A DNA stretch of 7,796 nucleotides from an uncultured Pseudomonadota bacterium (GTDB lineage: Bacteria > Pseudomonadota > Gammaproteobacteria > Burkholderiales > Usitatibacteraceae): contig CAMPHL010000102.1 in the NCBI GenBank assembly GCA_946885905.1, positions 1 to 7,796 of the forward strand, written 5' to 3'. Of the stretch, positions 1 to 5,433 are shown piece by piece. The position numbers and the translations under genes are program-made. The stretch's first letter is position 1, and the number at the start of each line of letters is the position of its first letter. The notes beneath the pieces were generated by a model. The model saw only the letters and a program-made list of their open reading frames with translations. It searched no databases and was not told the origin of the DNA.

Positions 1-130
1 CGGCGTCCGAAAGGCCGCCCACAACCATCGCCACCACGCCGGCGAAAAGGGCCCCGCGATAGGGCCAGACGTGGCGTAGCAGCCGGCGGTAGAGGTCCGC
101 GCCGGACGGCGCAGTCGGTGGCGCGGTCAT
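1..130 (-). CDS. msbA: Lipid A export ATP-binding/permease protein MsbA, N-terminal fragment
   Basis: Only the first 43 codons are present; the gene runs off the left edge. The reading starts at an ATG (130-128). It gives a short Pro/Ala-rich leader, then LYRRLLRHVWPYRG and the beginning of a hydrophobic helix (about residues 28-40, LFAGVVAMVVGGL). The 'LYRRLL.YVWPYR' stretch followed by a first transmembrane segment is the usual opening of proteobacterial MsbA, the inner-membrane ABC flippase that moves lipid A-core to the periplasmic leaflet. The ATPase domain is outside the window, so another ABC exporter of the same family is possible. It lies 7 bases downstream of the WaaG-like gene, probably in the same transcript. 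The linker TGGGCGG is at best a weak ribosome site placed too close to the ATG. Context with two core glycosyltransferases supports MsbA. Confidence 0.75.
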   Translation of the reverse strand, partial: MTAPPTAPSGADLYRRLLRHVWPYRGALFAGVVAMVVGGLSDA

Positions 131-137
131 CCGCCCA

Positions 138-1283
138 TTATCGGGCAAGCAGGCGCTCGTAGAGGGCGAGGTACTCCCGCGCCATCGCCTGCGGCGTGTA
201 GGAAGCGACCGCCAGGCGGGCCGCGGCACCCATCGCGCGCATCGCCTCGTAGTCGAGCCGGCCGAGGGCCTCTGCGAGGCCGGCCACGTCCAGGGCACCG
301 CGCACGAACCCGCTCACGCCTTCCTCGAGCAGCTCGGCCGCGCCGCAGCGCGGCGTGGTGACGACCGGCAAGGCGCAAGCCATCGCCTCGAGCACGGCGT
401 TGGGCTGCGGGTCGTAGAGCGTGGCGAGCGCGAAGAGGTCGGCCGCGGCGTAGTAGGGGCGCACATCCGACACGGCACCGACGAAGCGCACGCGCTCGCC
501 GATGCCGAGCGTTCGCGCGAGCTCCGTGTAGCGCGACAGGTGCTTGTCGCGGCCGACCACGATGGCCCACGGCTCGTGCGATGTTCGCGCGAGCGCCTCG
601 AGCAGGGCCGCGACACCCTTGCGCTCGAATCCGCTGCCCACGTGGAGTACCACGCGCGCCGTTCGAGGTATGGCGAGCTGCTGCCGGACGGCGTCGCGTT
701 GCTCGTCGCGCAGGCGTGGATGAAAGGCCTCGGTGTCCACGGCGTTGCGGATGAGGACGAGCTTTTCGGCGGGCGTGGCGAAGCGCTGCGCGATTTCGCT
801 CCGCACCATCTCGGAGTTGCAGATCACGGCCTTGAGTCGCGGGCTCTCGAAAAGCGCGCGTTCGGCGGCCAGCAGGTAGCGATGGTGCGGGCTGATCGCG
901 GTGGCGAGGCGGGCGAGCCGCCCCTGCACGCGGGCGCGTTCCTCGAGCCATTGCGCGTGCACTCCGTCGCCGGCGCGGTAGACGTCGCAGCATGCGATGC
1001 GCTCGTGCGATTGCACGATGTCGAAGCGCCGGCCCGCGAGTTCCCGGCAGGCGGCGCGCGCGAAGGCCCAGTCGCGCCAGAGGCTGCCCACGTGGAAGGG
1101 CCGGATGAGGATGGCCGTGCCGTCGTTGCCGGGCCAGCTGCGGGTGACCAGGGTCAAGCTCGCGCCCCGGCCGCGAAGCGCCTCGATGGCCGCCTGCACG
1201 AAGCGCTCGGCGCCTCCGGCCGGGTCGTAGCGTCCGCGCACCAGCGCCACGCGCGGCCCGGCCGGCTTGCGCGCGGCGCTCAC
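138..1283 (-). CDS. WaaG/RfaG-like GT4 glycosyltransferase of LPS core synthesis
   Basis: This is a 381-residue GT-B glycosyltransferase of family GT4, a normal length for WaaG-type enzymes, expected at the cytoplasmic face of the inner membrane adding a hexose to the LPS inner core. The N-terminal acceptor domain opens with RVALVRGRYDPAGGAERF (residues 11-28), including the glycine loop of this class. Residues 99-114 (CDVYRAGDGVHAQWLE) resemble the acceptor-side segment of WaaG relatives. The C-terminal donor domain has HVGSGFERKG (214-223), RFVGAVSDVRPYYAAADLF (266-284), and the nucleotide-sugar motif DPQPNAVLEAMACALPVV (291-308). In the EX7E position it carries D291-x7-E299, Asp replacing the first Glu. 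I chose the GTG start because the frame stays open far upstream, but homology begins here and GTGA (1283-1280) overlaps the waaQ stop, implying translational coupling. Donor and acceptor sugars cannot be read from sequence. Confidence 0.88.
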   Translation of the reverse strand: MSAARKPAGPRVALVRGRYDPAGGAERFVQAAIEALRGRGASLTLVTRSWPGNDGTAILIRPFHVGSLWRDWAFARAACRELAGRRFDIVQSHERIACCDVYRAGDGVHAQWLEERARVQGRLARLATAISPHHRYLLAAERALFESPRLKAVICNSEMVRSEIAQRFATPAEKLVLIRNAVDTEAFHPRLRDEQRDAVRQQLAIPRTARVVLHVGSGFERKGVAALLEALARTSHEPWAIVVGRDKHLSRYTELARTLGIGERVRFVGAVSDVRPYYAAADLFALATLYDPQPNAVLEAMACALPVVTTPRCGAAELLEEGVSGFVRGALDVAGLAEALGRLDYEAMRAMGAAARLAVASYTPQAMAREYLALYERLLAR

Positions 1284-2398
1284 GGGCGTGGCGGCGTCAG
1301 GGCGAGCAGCTCGTTCACGGCGGAATGCACCCGGTCCACGCCCAGGCGCGTGAGGCACTCGCTTACCTTGCTCCCGCCGCATCCGTCGTTGCCGCAGGGC
1401 CGGCAAGGATGGTCGCTGGTGACGACCCGGTGCGGCACGCGCCACGGCCCCCACTCGCGCTCGCCGCTGGGACCGAAGAGCGCCACGACCGGCGTGCCCA
1501 TGGCGGCGGCGATGTGCATCGGCGCGGAATCGACGCCGATGAAGAGGCGCGCGCGCGCGGCAAGCGCCGCGAGGTCTCGCAGCGTGAGCAACCCCGACAG
1601 GTCGGTGACCGGCACCTGCGCCTCGGCGAGGATGCGGCCCACGATCGCCTTCTCGCGCGGATCGGGCGCCGCGGTCAAGACGATGCGGTGGCCGTCGCGT
1701 GCGAGCAGTTGCAGGAGCTGCGCGTTGGAAGCGTCGGTCCAGGCCTTGAAGAGCCAGCGCGACGTGGGATGCACGTGGATGAAGCCGCCGGGCGCAAGGC
1801 CGGCTTCGGCAAGCATCCGTGAGACCTTCGCTTCGGCCTCCTCGCCGGGCCGCAACACGAGCGGCTTCTCGTCTTCCTCGGGATAGAGCCCGAGGCGCCG
1901 CAGCGCGTCGAGGTTCAGCTCCACCGTGTGGCGCGGCGTGGCGCGCGGGAGCTTGTACTGGTGCGAGAAGCACCACCGCCATAACGCGCTCGGGCGCGTG
2001 GGCGCGACCGACCAGCGCGGCCGCAGGGCCTGCGCGAGCCAGGCGCCGCGCCAATGCTCGGTGAGGTGCACGACGAGCTGGTAGCGGCGCTCCTGCAACG
2101 TGCGCAGCAGCCCCGCTTCGCGCCGGGCCTGGACCGCGATTCCGGCGCGCTTCCAGGCACGATCGATGGTGTGGACCTGCGCGATCGCGGGATGGCCCGC
2201 GAGCATGTCGCGTGTGTCGGCGTAGACCAGCGCGTCGACCTGGGCGTCGGGCATGCGGTTCTTCAGCACCTGGAACACGGGCGAAGCGAGCAGCACGTCG
2301 CCGTGGTGGCGCAGCTTCGTCACCAGGACGTTCCGCACCGAGGCAGGGTTGATCGCGTCGGGAACCACCGCCGGACGATACCGTAAAATGTCGCGCAT
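1280..2398 (-). CDS. waaQ: Lipopolysaccharide heptosyltransferase III-like protein (RfaQ/WaaQ type)
   Basis: A GT9-family glycosyltransferase of about 372 residues (usual length 340-370) that would transfer heptose from ADP-heptose to LPS inner-core heptose in the cytoplasm. Near the N terminus it has NVLVTKLRHHGDVLLASPVF (residues 23-42); D34 corresponds to the catalytic-base Asp of the WaaC/WaaF/WaaQ family. The donor domain shows HPTSRWLFKAW (210-220), then FIGVDSAPMHIAAAMGTP and VVALFGPSGEREWGPW (about 286-319), the GT9 signature. A four-cysteine stretch follows (C332, C335, C340, C348), which I associate with the RfaQ subgroup. The start is uncertain: the ATG at 2398 overlaps the divergent gene and has no Shine-Dalgarno, while a GTG at 2368 (codon 11) leaves a more usual short leader. 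It is first gene of the waaQ-waaG-msbA block and ends in a 4-base overlap with the next gene. An ADP-heptose transferase of another regiospecificity is possible. Confidence 0.9.
   Translation of the reverse strand: MRDILRYRPAVVPDAINPASVRNVLVTKLRHHGDVLLASPVFQVLKNRMPDAQVDALVYADTRDMLAGHPAIAQVHTIDRAWKRAGIAVQARREAGLLRTLQERRYQLVVHLTEHWRGAWLAQALRPRWSVAPTRPSALWRWCFSHQYKLPRATPRHTVELNLDALRRLGLYPEEDEKPLVLRPGEEAEAKVSRMLAEAGLAPGGFIHVHPTSRWLFKAWTDASNAQLLQLLARDGHRIVLTAAPDPREKAIVGRILAEAQVPVTDLSGLLTLRDLAALAARARLFIGVDSAPMHIAAAMGTPVVALFGPSGEREWGPWRVPHRVVTSDHPCRPCGNDGCGGSKVSECLTRLGVDRVHSAVNELLALTPPRP
2375..2380 (-). promoter_or_regulatory. Possible -10 hexamer TATCGT for waaQ block
   Basis: On the minus strand TATCGT is followed by six bases (CCGGCG) and then a GTG in the waaQ frame (2368). 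The spacing matches the TATCAT-6 nt-ATG arrangement before the methyltransferase gene at 6155. If real, it would give a leaderless or almost leaderless waaQ message starting at codon 11 of the annotated frame. The hexamer is imperfect and I see no convincing -35, so this is a weak call made mainly by analogy. Confidence 0.2.
2384..2389 (+). promoter_or_regulatory. Candidate -10 hexamer TAAAAT for the plus-strand glycosyltransferase
   Basis: TAAAAT stands out as an AT-rich hexamer in very GC-rich sequence. It is followed by seven bases (GTCGCGC) and the ATG at 2397. A transcript starting about seven bases after a -10 would begin at that ATG, so the mRNA would be leaderless. No good TTGACA-like -35 lies 16-18 bases upstream, and no Shine-Dalgarno precedes either candidate ATG. 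The hexamer overlaps the waaQ coding frame if waaQ starts at 2398. Confidence 0.35.
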
Positions 2399-3866
2399 GG
2401 TGGCCCAGCCCGCAGCCGACCCCCGCACGGCGATCCGCGAGGAGGTGCGTGCCGCGACGACGGCCCCGGGAGTGAAGGCCGAGACGATTTTCCGGCTGGG
2501 CGCTGCCGCCGTCGAATACGGCATGCGCCCGGAGGCCGACGCGATGTTCGCGCTGGCCGTGCGGGTGCTGCGCCAGTTCATCGTGCGCGGCGATGCTCCC
2601 AACGCCCTCGCCCTCGAGGGCGCCATCTACAGCATCTTCGTGAAGACGCTCGAGAGCGAGGAGCATTACGAGCGCTGCTTTTCGCAGTGGCGCGACGAGA
2701 TGGCCGCCCTGGGGCGATCGTTCGCGAAGGAGCCCGGGCGTGGCCTGGACGACGCAGGCGGCCGGGACGTCGCCTTCGTCTTCCATTCCGGGACCGTGCT
2801 TGGCCACACGGAGGTGTTGTTCCAGCTGCTTCGCAGCTGCGATGCGTCACGCCGACGTTCGCGCATCTACACGCTATTCGGCCAAGACGCGAACTTCGCG
2901 GAGGCGACAGCCGCGCGCGGCATCCCGGTCGAGACGTATCCGCGCGCGCCGGGTGGTCCGCACGAATGGCTGCGGGAGCGCATCGCTGCCAATGGCGAGC
3001 GCGTGGCGGTCTGGGTCTCGGTGCCGACGGCGGCGCTTTTCGTCCTCGCGGCGCGCGTGGCCCCCGTGCAGGTGTTCTGGTCGCTCAAGCACCACCCGAT
3101 CCGCGCGCCCGAGATCGACGGCTACATCACCTACGGGTCGTGGGGCGAGCGCGAGCGCGTGTTCCACGGCCAGCCCTGGACGGTTTGCCCCATGCCTCTC
3201 GCCCTCGATCCAAGGCAGCCGCGGGCGCAGGACGTCGCGGCGCTGCGCGCGCGCTTTCCGCATGCGATGCTCGCGGGCACGCTCGCTCGCGAGGAGAAAA
3301 TCGCGAGCCCGCCTTTCCTCGAGAGCGTCGCCGCCATCCTCGAGCGCCATCCGCAGATGGGCTACCTCTGGACCGGACGATCCCGCCATGCCGGAATAGA
3401 CGCGTTCTTCCGCGAGCGCGGCATGGAGGACCGCTGCCACTTCGTGGGCTGGGTGGATACGCCGCTCTACGCCGCGGTGCTTGACCTTTTTCTGGAGACC
3501 TTTCCGTTCGGCTGCGGCATCACCGGCTACCAGGCGATCGATGCGGGCGTTCCGCTACTGTCGTACGCGGAGGCCAACACCGTATTCGGGATGCAGTTCT
3601 GGGAAGAGGCGGGTGCAGGCCGCCGGCCGCTCGAGCGAGAGGCGCTCGACCTCTACCCCGTGCTGGCCGCGCGAGACCCGGGCGAGTATGTCGAGCTCGC
3701 ATCACGGCTCGTGGACGATCCGGCGTTCCGCGAGAGCTGGCGCGAACGAGAGCGCGCCTTCCATGCCAAGGAAATCGCCGATAACAGTCGCTACTCGCAG
3801 CGTTTCTTCGCAACGCTGGAGGCCATCGCGGCGAGCAAGGCGCGGGAAACCCCGCGCGCGGTCTAA
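2397..3866 (+). CDS. GT-B glycosyltransferase of uncertain family (GT41/HMW1C-like donor domain)
   Basis: A 489-residue soluble protein with no signal peptide or membrane helix. Residues 1 to about 115 are helix-rich and could be repeat-like (LGAAAVEYGMRPEADAMFAL). A Rossmann-like domain starts at DVAFVFHSG (124-132). The middle contains VFWSLKHHP and DGYITYGSWGERERV (about 226-255). The C-terminal donor-binding part has GTLAREEK (294-301, an R..EK pair typical of GT-B enzymes), FVGWVDTPLYAAVLDLFLET (349-368), then FPFGCGITGYQAIDAGVPLL (369-388). The last segment resembles the donor loop of GT41/HMW1C-type transferases ('TFPFGG.TT..EAL..GVP'). I infer a glycosyltransferase using a nucleotide sugar, but donor and acceptor (glycan or protein) are unknown. 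An ATG at 2388 would add three residues; I prefer 2397 because 2388 lies inside the putative -10. It interrupts two minus-strand blocks, meeting waaQ head to head and overlapping the aminotransferase stop at CTAA (3863-3866). Confidence 0.8.
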   Translation: MVAQPAADPRTAIREEVRAATTAPGVKAETIFRLGAAAVEYGMRPEADAMFALAVRVLRQFIVRGDAPNALALEGAIYSIFVKTLESEEHYERCFSQWRDEMAALGRSFAKEPGRGLDDAGGRDVAFVFHSGTVLGHTEVLFQLLRSCDASRRRSRIYTLFGQDANFAEATAARGIPVETYPRAPGGPHEWLRERIAANGERVAVWVSVPTAALFVLAARVAPVQVFWSLKHHPIRAPEIDGYITYGSWGERERVFHGQPWTVCPMPLALDPRQPRAQDVAALRARFPHAMLAGTLAREEKIASPPFLESVAAILERHPQMGYLWTGRSRHAGIDAFFRERGMEDRCHFVGWVDTPLYAAVLDLFLETFPFGCGITGYQAIDAGVPLLSYAEANTVFGMQFWEEAGAGRRPLEREALDLYPVLAARDPGEYVELASRLVDDPAFRESWRERERAFHAKEIADNSRYSQRFFATLEAIAASKARETPRAV

Positions 3867-4972
3867 CCGGCAGCCAGCACGTCCTCGATCGAGGCGGCGA
3901 CGTAGTCGGCCTGCGCATCCGTGAGGTGCGGGCCCATGGGCAAGCTCAGGACTTCCTCGTGGATCGCCTCGGCGACCGGAAACGTTCCGCGCGGAAAGCC
4001 CAGGTCCGCATAAGCCGGCTGGAGGTGCGGCGGGACCGGGTAATGCACCATTGTCTCCACGCCGCGCTCCGACAGGCCGCGCCGAAGCGCTTCGCGTCGC
4101 CGCGAGCGCACCACGAACAGATGCCAGTTGTGCACGCATCCGTCGGCGCGCGCGGGAAGGACGAGGCCATCCACGGACCCCAGTCGCTCGATGTAGCGGC
4201 GCGCGAGCTTCTCGCGGCGCTCGTTCCACGCGTCCAAAACGGCAAGGCGCGGACCGAGGAGCGCGGCCTGCATCTCATCGAGCCGCGAGTTCGTGCCCCG
4301 CACCTCGTTGTGGTACTTCACGCGAGAGCCGTAATTGCGCAGCGTGCGCACGCGTTGGGCGAGCTCGGCATCGGAAGTCACCACCGCGCCCCCATCGCCA
4401 TATGCGCCCAGGTTCTTGGTCGGATAGAAGCTGAAGGCGGCTGCGTCGCCGAGCGCGCCGGCGCGCGTTTCCCGATACGTCGCGCCTGCCGCCTGGGCGG
4501 CGTCCTCGAGCACCCGCAGCCCACGGGCGCGCGCGAGCCGCATGATGGGCTCCATGTCGGCGCATTGCCCGTACAGGTGCACCGGCAGAAACGCGCGCGT
4601 GCGCGGCGTGATGGCCGCCTCGATGCGATCGGGATCGATGTTGAACGTGCTTTCGTGCGGTTCGACCGGCACGGGACGCGCACCCACGGCGCTCACCGCG
4701 AGCCAGGTGGCGATGTAGGTGTTCGAGGGGACGATCACCTCGTCGCCGGGGCCGATCTCCCAGGCGCGCAGCACCAGCTCCATCGCGTCCAGCCCGTTGG
4801 CCACGCCGACGCAATGCGCCGCACCGCAGTACGCGGCGAAGGACTTCTCGAACGCCTCGACCTCGCGTCCGAGGATGTACCAGCCGGAGCGCATGACGCG
4901 GGCCGTGGCCTCGTCCAGCGCGCCGCGCACCTCCTCGTATGCCGGCGCCAGCGAGAGGAAGGGCACGTTCAC
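3863..4972 (-). CDS. fdtB: DegT/DnrJ/EryC1-family PLP aminotransferase, FdtB/QdtB type (dTDP-3-keto-6-deoxyhexose 3-aminotransferase)
   Basis: A 369-residue fold-type I, PLP-dependent sugar aminotransferase of full family length. It opens with VPFLSLAPAYEEV (3-15), then SGWYILGREVEAFEKSFAAY (29-48), the classic opening of this family. The cofactor site shows ANGLDAMEL (58-66), HLYGQCADM (132-140), LEDAAQAAGA (155-164; D157 pairs with the PLP ring nitrogen and Q160 is conserved), and the Schiff-base lysine K186 in SFYPTKNLGAYGDGG (181-195). NYGSRVKYHNEVRGTNSRLDEMQAALL (213-239) closes the active site. Glutamate would be the expected amino donor. The immediately upstream 3,4-ketoisomerase points to C3 amination of dTDP-3-keto-6-deoxy-hexose, giving dTDP-Fuc3N or dTDP-Qui3N; C4 aminotransferases share the fold, so context decides. 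The start is GTG at 4972 in a GTGA overlap with the ketoisomerase stop. The TAG stop overlaps the convergent glycosyltransferase stop. Confidence 0.9.
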   Translation of the reverse strand: MNVPFLSLAPAYEEVRGALDEATARVMRSGWYILGREVEAFEKSFAAYCGAAHCVGVANGLDAMELVLRAWEIGPGDEVIVPSNTYIATWLAVSAVGARPVPVEPHESTFNIDPDRIEAAITPRTRAFLPVHLYGQCADMEPIMRLARARGLRVLEDAAQAAGATYRETRAGALGDAAAFSFYPTKNLGAYGDGGAVVTSDAELAQRVRTLRNYGSRVKYHNEVRGTNSRLDEMQAALLGPRLAVLDAWNERREKLARRYIERLGSVDGLVLPARADGCVHNWHLFVVRSRRREALRRGLSERGVETMVHYPVPPHLQPAYADLGFPRGTFPVAEAIHEEVLSLPMGPHLTDAQADYVAASIEDVLAAG

Positions 4973-5433
4973 GGGGCGCCGCGCCTCAGCTCGAGGAACC
5001 GTGGATACTCGCGCACGTAGTCGGCCGCTTCATACTCGCGCGAGGCGAGCACGAGCAGCACGGCATCGCGCGAGTAATGGTGCTGCGCGCCCCACACCAT
5101 CGGCGCCATGTACAGGCCCACGCGCGGAGTGTCGAGGACGATCGCGCGCCGGGTGCGGCCATCGTCGACTTCGGCCACCACGGAGCCCGATAGGCACACG
5201 AGGAACTGGTGGAGCTGCCTGTGCGCGTGCTCGCCGCGGATGTTCTCGTCGGGAACGTCGCTTACCACGAAGTAGCGCCGCGGCTCGAACGGGACCTGCC
5301 GCCCGACCTCGCCCACGGTGAGCAGCCCCCGCGCTTCGGCCACGGCGTGCAACCGGATGAGGCGCGCGCCATCGACGAGGACCCCCTCGGCCGCCTCGTC
5401 GGCGAGCCACGCTCGCGCCGAGAGCGGCCTCAC
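4969..5433 (-). CDS. fdtA: dTDP-4-oxo-6-deoxyglucose 3,4-ketoisomerase, FdtA/QdtA/WxcM-like cupin
   Basis: A 154-residue single-domain cupin, the usual size for sugar 3,4-ketoisomerases, which convert dTDP-4-keto-6-deoxyglucose to a 3-keto isomer in the cytoplasm. Family motifs: ARGLLTVGEVG (34-44), VPFEPRRYFVVSDVP (47-61), IRGEHAHRQLHQFLVCLSGS (65-84) with catalytic H69 and H71, VGLYMAPMVWGAQ (105-117), and LLVLASREYEAADYVREY (126-143). As I align it to QdtA from memory, the catalytic acid Tyr37 corresponds to F55, with a Tyr one residue earlier. R35 matches the FdtA-type arginine, while the second stereochemistry position is G115, neither Arg (QdtA) nor His (FdtA). Product stereochemistry, Fuc3 versus Qui3, is therefore open. 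The GTG start at 5433 forms a GTGA overlap with the methyltransferase stop; its end overlaps the aminotransferase start in the same way. Order isomerase then aminotransferase is the normal pathway order. Confidence 0.9.
   Translation of the reverse strand: MRPLSARAWLADEAAEGVLVDGARLIRLHAVAEARGLLTVGEVGRQVPFEPRRYFVVSDVPDENIRGEHAHRQLHQFLVCLSGSVVAEVDDGRTRRAIVLDTPRVGLYMAPMVWGAQHHYSRDAVLLVLASREYEAADYVREYPRFLELRRGAP

Noticed and set aside
540..1886. A 448-residue plus-strand frame antisense to the LPS genes
   Set aside because: No recognisable domain, and composition is that of a GC-rich shadow frame opposite two well-supported genes.
2253..2396. An upstream ATG (2253) that would lengthen the plus-strand glycosyltransferase by 48 residues
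   Set aside because: It would lie deep inside waaQ coding sequence, the extra residues look like antisense shadow, and candidate promoter and starts are at 2384-2397.
2609..2622. A perfect 14-base palindrome, CGCCCTCGAGGGCG
   Set aside because: It sits inside a coding region and encodes ordinary residues (ALEGA). No second copy, no T-tract and no operator-like position, so chance in GC-rich sequence is the simplest reading.
138..2807. A single 889-residue minus-strand open frame covering the WaaG-like gene and continuing through waaQ
   Set aside because: Only the part from GTG 1283 onward matches a known family. The upstream part is an Arg/Ala-rich shadow of waaQ in another frame, as expected at this GC content.
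3840..3900. Search for a bidirectional terminator between the convergent genes
   Set aside because: Stop codons overlap and no stable GC hairpin followed by a T-run is visible on either strand.
3926..5020. A 364-residue plus-strand frame antisense to the aminotransferase
   Set aside because: Mirrors the codons of a clear PLP aminotransferase and has no motif of its own.
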